This document shows positions 45,804 through 54,167 of a DNA stretch of 64,000 nucleotides, piece by piece (position 1 is the stretch's first letter; each line of letters opens with the position of its first letter). The DNA is from Amphritea atlantica. GTDB taxonomy: Bacteria; Pseudomonadota; Gammaproteobacteria; Pseudomonadales; Balneatricaceae. The translations under genes and the position numbers were made by a program. The stretch spans positions 75,275 to 139,274 of the forward strand of contig NZ_FOGB01000008.1 of assembly GCF_900111095.1 (NCBI RefSeq). The letters run 5' to 3'. The notes beneath the pieces are model-generated. The model did no database searches. It saw only the letters and a program-made list of their open reading frames with translations, and was not told the origin of the DNA.

Positions 45804-45973
45804 GCTGCGTCTTCCGGATCTCTCTTCGGGTTGTCAGTCAGTAGCATTCCTGGCTGACAGCCCATAGCGTTCACGCTTCTGTTTATCCTCCCGAACCTCA
45901 CGAAAGTTGATGAAAGTATGCCCGACAATGGAGCGCAATGCTGCACTGCAATAGGGCGTAATCGGCCATTATA

Positions 45974-45994
45974 TGACAATGGTAGACATTGTCA
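45974..45994. promoter_or_regulatory. Upstream activator site, copy 1
   Basis: Inverted half-sites TGACAAT (45974-45980) and ATTGTCA (45988-45994). The same words recur at 51122 and 52261. It lies about 70 bp before the -24 element of the sigma-54 promoter at 46063, a usual place for enhancer-binding-protein sites. Confidence 0.7.
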
Positions 45995-46062
45995 GACTAT
46001 GATGTGTGTTTCCTCTATTTTACATATTTACCTAACTCTATGTTTTTATTGGTTTATTAGTT

Positions 46063-46081
46063 TTGGCCCGGAAAATGCTTT
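46063..46081 (+). promoter_or_regulatory. Sigma-54 promoter of the ABC transporter operon
   Basis: TTGGCCCGGAAAATGCTTT: GG at 46065-46066 and GC at 46077-46078 separated by exactly 10 bases, close to the TGGCAC-N5-TTGCT consensus. It lies about 35 bp before the first ATG of the operon. Confidence 0.8.
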
Positions 46082-46116
46082 GATCTGGATCAATACTAAT
46101 TTATCGGAGCCGGAGT

Positions 46117-46926
46117 ATGGGTGCGTCTATATCACTTGATTACATCACACACAGGTTCAGTGCTGCAGCAAAGCCCACGCTGAAAGATATTGAAAATCGA
46201 ATTGAGCCTGGCGAACTGGTCGCCCTGATTGGTCGCAGCGGTTGTGGCAAATCGACCCTGTTGCACATGATGGCGGGTCTGTTGATTCCGTCTGATGGTT
46301 GTGTCCGTATCAATAATCATCTTGTTACTAAGCCCAGTGCTAAGTGGAACATGATGTTTCAGAAAGCCTCCCTCTATCCCTGGATGAACGTCAAAGAGAA
46401 TGCTGCACTGGGTCTGCTGTTTGATGGTATGCCGAAGGCTAAGGCCGGTGAGCGGGTTGATACATTGCTGGATATGGTGGGGCTACACGACAAAAAAGAG
46501 GTCAATGTACAGAGCCTCTCCGGAGGGCAGCAGCAGCGGGTTGCACTGGCGCGTTCGCTGGCGACCGAACCGGAAGTTTTACTTCTGGATGAGCCATTTT
46601 CTGCGCTGGATGCCTTTACCCGGACTCAGCTTCAGGAAGAGGTACCGAATATCTGCCGCGAGCGAGGTATCACCATGGTGATCGTTACCCACGATATTGA
46701 TGAAGCGATAGCGATGGCCGACCGGGTGTTAATCATGTCCCAGAACCCGGGTCGCATTGTGGGTGAATTGACGGTTGATCTGCCCTGGCCGCGCCGTCAT
46801 ATGGATGCCGGTTTCCAGTCGATGCGTGACGAGTTGATGCAACAGTTTAAAGGGACTGATACCGGATTGGCGGGCCGTAATGGTGCCGATACCGAAGAGT
46901 CTGAAGTATCTGAATCAGCCGCCTGA
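46117..46926 (+). CDS. ABC transporter ATPase (nitrate/sulfonate/cyanate type)
   Basis: 269 residues with Walker A GRSGCGKSTL, Q-loop MFQKASLYPWM, signature LSGGQQQRVALARS, Walker B VLLLDEPFSALDA and switch histidine VTHDIDEA. The sequence belongs to the NrtCD/SsuB/TauB/CynD group. It is the first gene of a three-gene operon (ATPase, binding protein, permease) behind a sigma-54 promoter. With cyanase in the same putative regulon, cyanate or thiocyanate is a reasonable substrate guess. Confidence 0.93.
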   Translation: MGASISLDYITHRFSAAAKPTLKDIENRIEPGELVALIGRSGCGKSTLLHMMAGLLIPSDGCVRINNHLVTKPSAKWNMMFQKASLYPWMNVKENAALGLLFDGMPKAKAGERVDTLLDMVGLHDKKEVNVQSLSGGQQQRVALARSLATEPEVLLLDEPFSALDAFTRTQLQEEVPNICRERGITMVIVTHDIDEAIAMADRVLIMSQNPGRIVGELTVDLPWPRRHMDAGFQSMRDELMQQFKGTDTGLAGRNGADTEESEVSESAA

Positions 46927-46954
46927 TAGCTGCCAATTTTAAGAGGAATTTATA

Positions 46955-48229
46955 ATGAAAAAATACAGTTCTAAGCTTGATGCGAAGCCGAATGAGATGT
47001 CCGACGCAGATCTGGAATATCTGCAAAAGCATGAGATGAGTCGCCGTGACTTCATGATGGACAGCCTCGCTATGGGGGGATTGGCTGCAATGTTTGGGCT
47101 TTCCGCCAGTATGCCTGCCTGGGGCAGTATCCAGCCACCGGAAGATGAGGTTGTACGTATCGGTTATCTGCCGATTACCGATGCCACTGTACTGCTGGTT
47201 GCGCATGCTAAAGGGTTCTTCGCGGAAGAGGGGCTTAAATCAGAAAAGCCAACGCTAATTCGTGGTTGGTCGCCGCTGGTTGAAGGGTTTGCGGCGGGTA
47301 AATTTAATCTGGTGCACTTCCTTAAACCTATCCCTATCTGGATGCGCTATAACAACGGTTTCCCCGTCAAAATCATGTCCTGGGCTCATCTGAATGGCTC
47401 CGGTGTGGTGGTGGGTAAACATGTTAAAGCGGAGGGCTTTGCGGACCTGGGTGGCAAGCAGGTTGCAGTACCTTACTGGTACTCCATGCACAATATCGTG
47501 TTGCAGATGGCGCTTAGACATGTGGGACTGAAGCCGGTGATTAAAGCGCAGGGTGAGCCTGTCGCAGCTGATGAGGTGAATCTGCAGATTATGCCGCCAC
47601 CGGATATGCCACCATCGCTGGCGGCGAAAAAGATCGATGCCTTCATCGTGGCAGAGCCCTTTAATGCGGCCGGTGAGCTGCTGGCTGGCGGTAAGATGCT
47701 GCGCTTTACCGGTGATATCTGGCGTAACCATCCCTGCTGTGTGGTGTGTATGAATGAGGAACAGGTTAATGCCAAGCCTGAGTGGACTCAGAAAGTGATG
47801 AACGCCATCGTCAAAGCTCAGATCTACGCCCAACAAAACAAGAAAGAGGTTGCTCATCTGCTGTCTAAAGATGGCGAACGTTATCTGCCAATGAAGGCTA
47901 ATGTGGTTGAGCGTGCGATGACGCTGTATGACGAAGAATCCTATGCAGCGCCTGATGCGATTCAGCACCCAGAATGGAACAGCGGTCGGATTGATTTCCA
48001 GCCCTGGCCTTTCCCTTCAGCCACCAAACTGATTGTAAATGAGTTGAAAAACACTCTGGTGAGTGGGGATGCCACCTTCCTGAACAAGCTGGACGCAGAC
48101 TTTGTGGCCGATGATCTGGTGGATTATCGCTTTGTTAAAGCGGCGATGGAGAAGCATAAAGGCTGGGAAGATGCGCCAGGTTTTAATGCTGAGAATCCAT
48201 TTGAGCGAGAAGAGGTGGTTGCGATATGA
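46955..48229 (+). CDS. ABC transporter substrate-binding protein (NrtA/CmpA/CynA family), Tat-exported
   Basis: 424 residues. A long N-terminus ends in the twin-arginine signal SRRDFMMDSLAMGGLAAMFG, then the binding domain begins (VRIGYLPITDATVLLVAHAKGFF). NrtA/CmpA/CynA proteins bind nitrate, bicarbonate or cyanate, small anions, and are often Tat-exported or lipid-anchored. Blocks such as VPYWYSMHNIVLQMALRH and AEPFNAAGEL fit the family. It overlaps the permease gene by four bases. The ligand cannot be read from the sequence. Confidence 0.9.
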   Translation: MKKYSSKLDAKPNEMSDADLEYLQKHEMSRRDFMMDSLAMGGLAAMFGLSASMPAWGSIQPPEDEVVRIGYLPITDATVLLVAHAKGFFAEEGLKSEKPTLIRGWSPLVEGFAAGKFNLVHFLKPIPIWMRYNNGFPVKIMSWAHLNGSGVVVGKHVKAEGFADLGGKQVAVPYWYSMHNIVLQMALRHVGLKPVIKAQGEPVAADEVNLQIMPPPDMPPSLAAKKIDAFIVAEPFNAAGELLAGGKMLRFTGDIWRNHPCCVVCMNEEQVNAKPEWTQKVMNAIVKAQIYAQQNKKEVAHLLSKDGERYLPMKANVVERAMTLYDEESYAAPDAIQHPEWNSGRIDFQPWPFPSATKLIVNELKNTLVSGDATFLNKLDADFVADDLVDYRFVKAAMEKHKGWEDAPGFNAENPFEREEVVAI

Positions 48230-49053
48230 ACACCAGTAATACTCAAACGATAACGGCCGCCAGTGTGATGCCGAACATGTCGCAGCTGTTTGGCTGGCTG
48301 AAGTCACTGCAATACCCGGCGGTGGGGATTACCGGTCTGCTGTTGTTGTGGTGGTTCGGTGGTTTCATGATTGAAAATGATCCGGATCTGAGTGCCTTTG
48401 CCGCATTTGCCCCTGCACCGACGTTTAGTGCGCTGGTGGATCTGGTGGCCAGTGGTGAAGTCTGGCAACCCATCGGTTCCAGCCTTTATCGCATTCTTTC
48501 CGGGCTGGTCTGGGGTATCGGCATCGGTGTGCCGGTGGGGGTAACGGTGGGCTACTTTGGTCTGGCGTTGAAAGTGACTAACGTGCCGTTTCAGTTTCTA
48601 CGCATGATCAGTCCACTGGCGTGGATGCCGATTGCCGTGCTGGCCTTTCAGAGCTGGGATTCTGCGATCATCTTCCTGATTGTGATGGCGACGGTATGGC
48701 CGATCATCTTCTCCACCGCCCACGGTGTACGTCGTATTGATCCTAACTGGTTTAAAGTGGCGCGCAACCTGGGTGCATCCGGTTTTCAGATGCTGCGGCG
48801 GATCATTCTGCCAGCGATTATGACCGACGTCATGGCGGGTATCCGTCTTGCGGTAGGCGTTGCCTGGGTGGTTCTGGTTCCTGCGGAATATCTCGGTGTC
48901 ACCAGCGGACTGGGGTATGCGATCAACGACGCTCGTGACACCTTGTCTTATGACAGTCTCGCCGCCGTTGTTATCGTTATCGGCATTATTGGCTATGGTC
49001 TGGACACTGTCTGTAGTGTGCTGATTAAACGCTTTAACTGGCATATGGAGTGA
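48226..49053 (+). CDS. ABC transporter permease (nitrate/sulfonate/cyanate type)
   Basis: 275 residues with six membrane segments and the BPD-transp EAA loop (ARNLGASGFQMLRRIILPAI). The family LRMISPLAWMPIAVLAFQSW segment matches NrtB/SsuC/TauC-type permeases. It completes the importer with the ATPase and binding protein. A strong hairpin terminator at 49149 ends the operon before the sigma-54 activator gene. Confidence 0.93.
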   Translation: MNTSNTQTITAASVMPNMSQLFGWLKSLQYPAVGITGLLLLWWFGGFMIENDPDLSAFAAFAPAPTFSALVDLVASGEVWQPIGSSLYRILSGLVWGIGIGVPVGVTVGYFGLALKVTNVPFQFLRMISPLAWMPIAVLAFQSWDSAIIFLIVMATVWPIIFSTAHGVRRIDPNWFKVARNLGASGFQMLRRIILPAIMTDVMAGIRLAVGVAWVVLVPAEYLGVTSGLGYAINDARDTLSYDSLAAVVIVIGIIGYGLDTVCSVLIKRFNWHME

Positions 49054-49148
49054 TGGTTTGAGTATCTACAGTCCGGTGTTAACACCCGGCTGGACAATCC
49101 ATTTTGCAGCGTTGTCTGGTGATAGCCGCTGTGTGAATTGTGCTGAAT

Positions 49149-49180
49149 ATACCTGTTGCCTGGCAACAGGTATTTCTGTT
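49149..49180 (+). terminator. Terminator or attenuator before the sigma-54 activator gene
   Basis: Perfect 11-bp stem ATACCTGTTGC / GCAACAGGTAT with loop CTG, followed by TTCTGTTTG. It lies only 25 bp before the activator ATG, so it could also attenuate read-through into that gene. Confidence 0.75.
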
Positions 49181-49197
49181 TGTAGAGGTTAGAGCCT

Positions 49198-50904
49198 ATG
49201 GGATATCCAACAGACGTTCTGTCGCATAAAAATGTAGAAAGTGATGCCGGTGCCGGCGCATCCGATCTGACGGTGTTGCATGAGTCAGCCAAGCTTATTG
49301 GTCAGGCGGCAACACCTGAGATAGCGATCTCCGGCACCTTGCGGCTGATGTCGCAGATGCTTGGTTTGAATCGTGGGCGTGTGCTGCTGCCATCGACAAC
49401 CGGTGAGACCCTGCAGATCCGATACAGTTACGGCTTGCGTGATGAAGAGCGCCGGTTGGGGGTGTACAAAGTGGGTGAGGGCATCACCGGTACGGTGATG
49501 AAAAGTGGTCAGCCTGCGGTGGTTCAGAATATTGATGAGGAACCGGGTTATCTGTTCCGGGCGGTGGACCGGGAAACTCTGCCAGACGGTATGGTGGCTT
49601 ATATTGCGGTGCCGATTATGGATGGTAACTCAACCATTGGTGTGCTGGCTGCGCACCGGTTGCGGATGCGACCACGGGCGATTGATGCCGACCTGATGAT
49701 TCTGCGAATTCTGGCGACCTTTATTGCGCAGATCATCAGTATCAGTAACCTGATTGAGGAGCGTACCAGTTATCTGCAGGAGGAGAACCGCGAGCTGAAA
49801 GATGCCCTGCAGCATCAAAGTGGTGAGAATAACCACGGTATACTCGGCGAGAGCCAGGCGGTGCGTGATGCCCTGAGGCAGATCAGCCGGGTGGCTGACA
49901 CCGTAGTGACGGTGTTGCTGACCGGTGAGTCCGGTACTGGTAAAGAACGTTTTTCCCAGGTATTGCATCTGAACAGTTCTCGCCGGGATCAGCCCTTTGT
50001 CGCCATCAACTGTGCCGCTATTCCCGAGCAGTTACTGGAATCAGAGCTGTTTGGGCATGAGCGGGGTGCCTTTACCGGGGCGTCCGCCAGTAAAAAAGGC
50101 AAGATTGAGTTAGCCAGTGGCGGGACACTGTTTCTGGATGAAATTGGTGATCTGAATATGGAGCTGCAGTCCAAACTGCTGCGTATTCTTGAAAGCCAGG
50201 TGATTCAGCGGGTGGGTGGCGTAAAGGATATCCCTGTGGATGTGCGTATTATCACCGCGACCCACAAAAACCTTCAGGAAGCGGTGAACAAGGGTAAATT
50301 CCGCCTCGATCTGTTCTATCGTCTGAATGTTTTTCCGATCCATCTGCCGCCGTTAAGAGAGCGGGCGGGGGATGTCAGAATCCTCGCCAGTCATTTTCTG
50401 CTCAGTGCTAACCGGGAATATAGCCGCTATACGGTGTTTGGCAAAGGGGTAATGGAGCGGCTGGAAACCTATAACTGGCCCGGGAATATCCGTCAGTTGG
50501 AGAATGTCATTAAACGTTCGGTTTTGATCTGTCTGGATGGCACCATCTCGATCGATGATATCGAAACTATCCTGCGTCAGGAGTCTGCGATCAATGAGCA
50601 CCTTGAGGCAGGTCAGTCTTCGGAGATGTTCTCTGTCGGGCGCTCCGTCCCAGTAGATCCTCCAGATGAGGAAGTACCCTCAACCGTTCCATTTTCCTAT
50701 AGTAGTGGTGCATCGAGTGGCGTTGCAACGAATCGCCCCTATAGCTGGGTGCGTAAAGATGAAGCGGATTCAATTGCGCAAGCGCTGAAACATACCGGTG
50801 GTAATAAAACCCGTGCTGCGGCTATTCTGGGGATGTCGCCGCGACAGTTCCGTTATCGCCTGGAAAAGCTGGGATTGCCGAATAATCTCAGTCGTGAGGG
50901 CTGA
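49198..50904 (+). CDS. Sigma-54-dependent transcriptional activator (NifA/CynF-like, GAF-AAA-Fis)
   Basis: 568 residues. A GAF sensor domain spans about 25-175. The AAA+ domain (about 215-450) has Walker A GESGTGKE, the sigma-54 contact loop GAFTGA and Walker B GGTLFLDEIGD. A C-terminal Fis-type HTH is at about 525-560 (GGNKTRAAAILGMSPRQFRYRL). It lacks the interdomain cysteines of oxygen-sensing NifA. The cyanase cluster of Pseudomonas pseudoalcaligenes is known to include a sigma-54 regulator (cynF) with cynABD and cynS, a close parallel. It probably binds the TGACAAT/ATTGTCA sites upstream of three transcription units here. Confidence 0.9.
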   Translation: MGYPTDVLSHKNVESDAGAGASDLTVLHESAKLIGQAATPEIAISGTLRLMSQMLGLNRGRVLLPSTTGETLQIRYSYGLRDEERRLGVYKVGEGITGTVMKSGQPAVVQNIDEEPGYLFRAVDRETLPDGMVAYIAVPIMDGNSTIGVLAAHRLRMRPRAIDADLMILRILATFIAQIISISNLIEERTSYLQEENRELKDALQHQSGENNHGILGESQAVRDALRQISRVADTVVTVLLTGESGTGKERFSQVLHLNSSRRDQPFVAINCAAIPEQLLESELFGHERGAFTGASASKKGKIELASGGTLFLDEIGDLNMELQSKLLRILESQVIQRVGGVKDIPVDVRIITATHKNLQEAVNKGKFRLDLFYRLNVFPIHLPPLRERAGDVRILASHFLLSANREYSRYTVFGKGVMERLETYNWPGNIRQLENVIKRSVLICLDGTISIDDIETILRQESAINEHLEAGQSSEMFSVGRSVPVDPPDEEVPSTVPFSYSSGASSGVATNRPYSWVRKDEADSIAQALKHTGGNKTRAAAILGMSPRQFRYRLEKLGLPNNLSREG

Positions 50905-51121
50905 TCCCGCTCTCTTCTGAATCATCATTCAGACAGGGATCAGTTCAGAGAGCAATCTTTGTTCGCTGAAGCTGATCCTTGTCGTGTTTTTCTAATCATT
51001 GCCTTCGTTAATGACGCTCCACAGAGCGACCTCATAGCCTCATCTTTTTGTTGTTTCGCGTTAATGACTCCGATATCTCTCTGACCCATCCGGCCTGAAG
51101 GGATATTAATCGCTATGTACC
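50905..51121. other. Intergenic region after the activator gene
   Basis: No gene. A compound inverted repeat (TGATCCC 50902 / GGGATCA 50942 around TCTGAAT / ATTCAGA) overlaps the stop codon region and is probably the activator's terminator, though without a T-run. Confidence 0.5.
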
Positions 51122-51143
51122 ATTGTCTGACAATGTCAGACAG
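51122..51143. promoter_or_regulatory. Upstream activator site, copy 2
   Basis: Palindrome ATTGTCTGACAAT (51122-51134) followed directly by a further GTCAGACA half-site. It matches the copies at 45974 and 52261 and lies about 75 bp before the candidate -24 element at 51219. Confidence 0.75.
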
Positions 51144-51216
51144 AGGGATTGGTATGATCGGATAGCGGGTCATCTTTCTGAATCTATCTATTTGTTTTAT
51201 ATAGAGATAAACCTTT

Positions 51217-51235
51217 ATGGAACGGTTGTTGATAA
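51217..51235 (+). promoter_or_regulatory. Degenerate sigma-54 promoter candidate before the rhodanese gene
   Basis: ATGGAACGGTTGTTGATAA keeps GG at -24 and a TTG at -12 with correct 10-base spacing, but the -12 GC is GA. The distance to the activator site equals that in the other two units, which is the main support. Confidence 0.45.
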
Positions 51236-51302
51236 GTAATTAAGTGAAAATAACTATTGACGCATAGATCAGCTACTCATCATACATTTCTGGAGTTTTA
51301 AA

Positions 51303-52157
51303 ATGACAACAGTTCTATTGGATCCTCAAGAGTTACAAACCAAGATCGATAACGAAAAAGTGGTGCTTATCGATACCCGTAATCCCGAGCAATACGCGGC
51401 TGGCCATATTCCTGGCGCAGTCAATATCCACGATATCTTTACCTTTCTGGCGGCCTCTACGCCTGAAGGTATTGCTGAGCTTAAAGAAAAGTTTGCCAGG
51501 GTGTTTGGCGATGCCGGTCTCTCAGGTGAAGAGACCGCTGTTGTCTATGAGGATTCAATGAACACCGGTTTTGGTCAGTCCTGCCGCGGTTACTTCCTGC
51601 TGTGCTATCTGGGATATCCTAAGGTATCTATTCTGCACGGTGGTTTCCAGGCCTGGAAAGCTGCTGATCTGGCTGTGACGACAGATCTGCCGACTCCGGT
51701 TGCCGCTGAATTCCCGCTGGACCACAGTGCCAGTGAGCTGATGGTGGATAAAGATGATGTTCTCAAAGCGATCGGCGATGACAGCATTGTATTGCTGGAT
51801 GTTCGTGATGTGGATGAGTGGGTGGGTACCAGTTCATCTCCGTATGGTAAAGATTTCTCGCCCCGTAAAGGACGTCTGCCAGGGGCTCGCTGGCTGGAGT
51901 GGTACCGTCTGATGAAGCCGGGGGCGGTCACTGTATTTAAATCCCCCGAAGAGGTGCTGGCGGATTGTGCCAGCGTTGGTATCACTAAAGAGAGTCATGT
52001 GTATATCTACTGCTTTAAAGGCGCCCGTGCATCAAACACTCTGGTCGCGCTGAAGGCGGCTGGTATCAATAACGTCAAACTCTACTTCGGTTCATGGAAT
52101 GAGTGGGCGCAGGATGCAGCATTACCGATTGAAGAGGGTCTGCCCTACGCCTGTTAA
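51303..52157 (+). CDS. Two-domain rhodanese (thiosulfate sulfurtransferase)
   Basis: 284 residues in two rhodanese domains. The first (about 1-130: LIDTRNPEQYAAGHIPGAVNI) has no cysteine at the active loop (it reads VYEDSMNTGFG). The second (about 150-284: LLDVRDVDEW) has the active loop YCFKGARASN with the persulfide-forming cysteine. Rhodaneses transfer sulfane sulfur, classically from thiosulfate to cyanide giving thiocyanate and sulfite. A single gene with its own terminator, inside the putative sigma-54 regulon with cyanase. Confidence 0.9.
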   Translation: MTTVLLDPQELQTKIDNEKVVLIDTRNPEQYAAGHIPGAVNIHDIFTFLAASTPEGIAELKEKFARVFGDAGLSGEETAVVYEDSMNTGFGQSCRGYFLLCYLGYPKVSILHGGFQAWKAADLAVTTDLPTPVAAEFPLDHSASELMVDKDDVLKAIGDDSIVLLDVRDVDEWVGTSSSPYGKDFSPRKGRLPGARWLEWYRLMKPGAVTVFKSPEEVLADCASVGITKESHVYIYCFKGARASNTLVALKAAGINNVKLYFGSWNEWAQDAALPIEEGLPYAC

Positions 52158-52192
52158 GAGGGCTGGGCCTGCCCCGAGCCGCTGACGCTTAC

Positions 52193-52224
52193 AAAACCCC
52201 GGACTCAGGTTCGGGGTTTTTCTG
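52193..52224 (+). terminator. Terminator after the rhodanese gene
   Basis: Stem AAAACCCCG / CGGGGTTTT, 10-nt loop, then TCTGTTTT. It separates the rhodanese unit from the OsmC-cyanase operon. Confidence 0.85.
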
Positions 52225-52260
52225 TTTTAAGGCCCCGGCACTACTCCTGTCGCATTTTTC

Positions 52261-52301
52261 ATTGTCAGACAATGTCATTATGACATTTATTGACAATGTC
52301 A
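52261..52301. promoter_or_regulatory. Upstream activator site, copy 3
   Basis: Palindrome ATTGTCAGACAAT (52261-52273), then GTCATTATGAC and a second TGACAATGTCA (52291-52301). It has the same half-sites as 45974 and 51122. It ends 68 bp before the -24 GG of the sigma-54 promoter at 52369. Confidence 0.75.
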
Positions 52302-52366
52302 TGTTGGCGTGGGTGAATTAAGCCAATAAATCACTTAAGTTATTGATATTAAATATGTATTTTGTT

Positions 52367-52386
52367 TTGGCATCGATTCTGCTTTA
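52367..52386 (+). promoter_or_regulatory. Sigma-54 promoter of the OsmC-to-hydrolase operon
   Basis: TTGGCATCGATTCTGCTTTA: GG at 52369-52370 and GC at 52381-52382, exactly 10 bases between. The downstream operon starts at 52454 after TTGGAG. Confidence 0.8.
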
Positions 52387-52453
52387 TTCAGATAAACATC
52401 GGTGATGTTTTCAAAGAAACATACAGTTCTGCTAAATCTTTTGGAGAAAAAAA

Positions 52454-53002
52454 ATGACAACAGCTATTGCACCACAAACGGTTTCTACCCACCTGCGTCC
52501 GATTGATCGGGATGGCCTGATGGCATTTGCAGAGAAGGGTCGTAATAACCCAGGTACCCGTGGGACTAACAAAGTTCATACCATCACTGATGGTCAGTAC
52601 CGTACTGTTAGCCACGTCAACCAACATGAAGTGGTTGTTGATGAGCCGCTGCACCTGTTTGGTGAAGACACTGCTCCGGCTCCGGGTGAGATCGTGCTGT
52701 CAGGTCTGGGCGGTTGCCTGTGTGTTGGTATCACCGCAGTGGCAACCTGGAAGCAGGTGAAGCTGAGCAAGCTTGAAGTTTTCATGGAAGGTGACATCGG
52801 TAACCCTGCTGCATGGGGTGCTGGCGGTGCTGAGATGGAGCCTGAGCAGATGGGCTTCCAGGAGATCCGCGTCAAAGTGCTGATCGAAGGTGATGCTTCC
52901 CGTGAAGAGCTGGACGAGATAGTTAAGCATGCCAACTATTTCTCGCCAGTTGCTAACACCATGCGTAACCCGATCCCTTTCAGCATCAGCCTGATGGACT
53001 AA
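52454..53002 (+). CDS. OsmC-like protein lacking the second cysteine
   Basis: 182 residues of the OsmC fold, with GLGGCLCVGITAVA at about 91 holding the first cysteine in the usual helix. At the second conserved position, where OsmC/Ohr have C-P-V, this protein reads ANYFSPVANTM, so the redox cysteine pair is broken. It may bind or carry a sulfur compound and need not reduce peroxides. First gene of the operon behind the sigma-54 promoter; the flavoprotein gene follows after 31 bp. Confidence 0.85.
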   Translation: MTTAIAPQTVSTHLRPIDRDGLMAFAEKGRNNPGTRGTNKVHTITDGQYRTVSHVNQHEVVVDEPLHLFGEDTAPAPGEIVLSGLGGCLCVGITAVATWKQVKLSKLEVFMEGDIGNPAAWGAGGAEMEPEQMGFQEIRVKVLIEGDASREELDEIVKHANYFSPVANTMRNPIPFSISLMD

Positions 53003-53033
53003 TTTAACCTTTAACTGACTTGAGAGGTAAGCC

Positions 53034-54167
53034 ATGAATAGCGTAGCAGTCTCTTCTATAACAGCCCCCTGGACCGACGATGCCAAGGTGCTCGCCGATG
53101 TCGGTTTGATTGCACGGGAACAACTCGCACCTGCAGCCAAACGGATCGATGAGGGTTACTACCCGCTGGATATCATGGCAAACCTTGGTCAGGCGGGGGC
53201 CTATGCCGGTCATCTCGACCAGCATGGCTGCCGTTTCGGACTGGCGATCTCAGCGATGAGTGAGGTCAGCCGCCATTGTGGTGCCACCGGTTTTATGACC
53301 TGGGCTCACGATGTCTGTGGCCTGTATATGGAACAGTCTGGTAACCCGGCGCTGTTAACCCGTTTACAGGATCACACCGCCGGACTGACGTTTGGCGGTA
53401 CCGGTCTGTCGAATCCGATGAAGGCTCTGACCGGTATTGAAAAGATGGCACTGACTGCCAAAAAAGTGCCCGGAGGGTACAGTGTAAGCGGAACGCTACC
53501 CTGGGTAAGTCATATTGCCCCGGGGCAGTACTGCGGTGCCATTGCTGCAGTCAACCGGGATGACGGCAGTCGCTCCCACGAGATTATGTTTCTGCTGGAT
53601 CTGGATGAGCGGGTGCCGCTACGCGCTTGCCCTGAATTTTCCGGTATGGAGGGCACCAGCACCTGGGCGGTGCCGCTGAAGGATTATTTCGTCAGTGAGG
53701 ATCAGATGATTGCTGATCCGGCCCGGCCATTTATTCAGCGTATCCGTGGCGCATTCGTGCTGTTGCAGGTTGGTATTGCGGCGGGTGTTATCCAGGGGTC
53801 TATCGACTCTATCCGTGAGGCCGAGCCAACCCTGGGTCATGTTAACCAGTATCTGCATAATCGTCCTGATGAGTTGCAAGCCGAGTTTGATGAGCTGGCA
53901 GCCCGGGCGATGGTGCTGGCAGAAACCCCTTTCGATGGCAGCAAGGATTTCTTCCTGGATGTCCTGGATGTCCGTTGCCAGGGCGCTGAGCTGAGTCTCA
54001 AGGCCTCTCAGTCAGCACTGCTGCATCAGGGGGCGAAAGGTTATTTGATGAACTCTGCGCCTCAGCGTCGTATTCGTGAGGCTCACTTTGTCGCCATTGT
54101 AACGCCAGCGATTAAGCATCTGCGCTGGGAGATGGCAAAACTGATGCGTGAAGAGGTGCCAGCATGA
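53034..54167 (+). CDS. Acyl-CoA-dehydrogenase-fold flavoprotein, possible monooxygenase
   Basis: 377 residues of the acyl-CoA dehydrogenase superfamily. The FMN/FAD-contact segment [12 protein letters not shown] and [11 protein letters not shown] are visible near 115-165, and helical N- and C-terminal domains flank them. It lacks the late catalytic-glutamate context seen in ordinary acyl-CoA dehydrogenases, and the coupled downstream gene is a rubredoxin reductase. This resembles flavin-dependent oxygenases of the DszC/SfnC type that act on organosulfur compounds. Stop and start overlap (ATGA) with the next gene. Substrate unknown. Confidence 0.8.
   Translation: MNSVAVSSITAPWTDDAKVLADVGLIAREQLAPAAKRIDEGYYPLDIMANLGQAGAYAGHLDQHGCRFGLAISAMSEVSRHCGATGFMTWAHDVCGLYMEQSGNPALLTRLQDHTAGLTFGGTGLSNPMKALTGIEKMALTAKKVPGGYSVSGTLPWVSHIAPGQYCGAIAAVNRDDGSRSHEIMFLLDLDERVPLRACPEFSGMEGTSTWAVPLKDYFVSEDQMIADPARPFIQRIRGAFVLLQVGIAAGVIQGSIDSIREAEPTLGHVNQYLHNRPDELQAEFDELAARAMVLAETPFDGSKDFFLDVLDVRCQGAELSLKASQSALLHQGAKGYLMNSAPQRRIREAHFVAIVTPAIKHLRWEMAKLMREEVPA

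Larger units (their letters stand above)
45804..46116. other. Control region upstream of the ABC transporter operon
   Basis: About 310 bp without a gene. It contains the TGACAAT/ATTGTCA operator at 45974 and a sigma-54 promoter at 46063, described separately. Confidence 0.7.

Noticed and set aside
46117-49053. Taurine or alkanesulfonate importer
   Set aside because: Possible by family, but no TauD or SsuD gene is present and the binding protein is NrtA/CynA-like; cyanase in the shared regulon favours a small anion.
49096-49120. Sigma-54 promoter before the activator gene
   Set aside because: CTGGACAATCCATTTTGCA has GG and GC elements but 12 bases apart instead of 10, and no TGACAAT/ATTGTCA site lies nearby.
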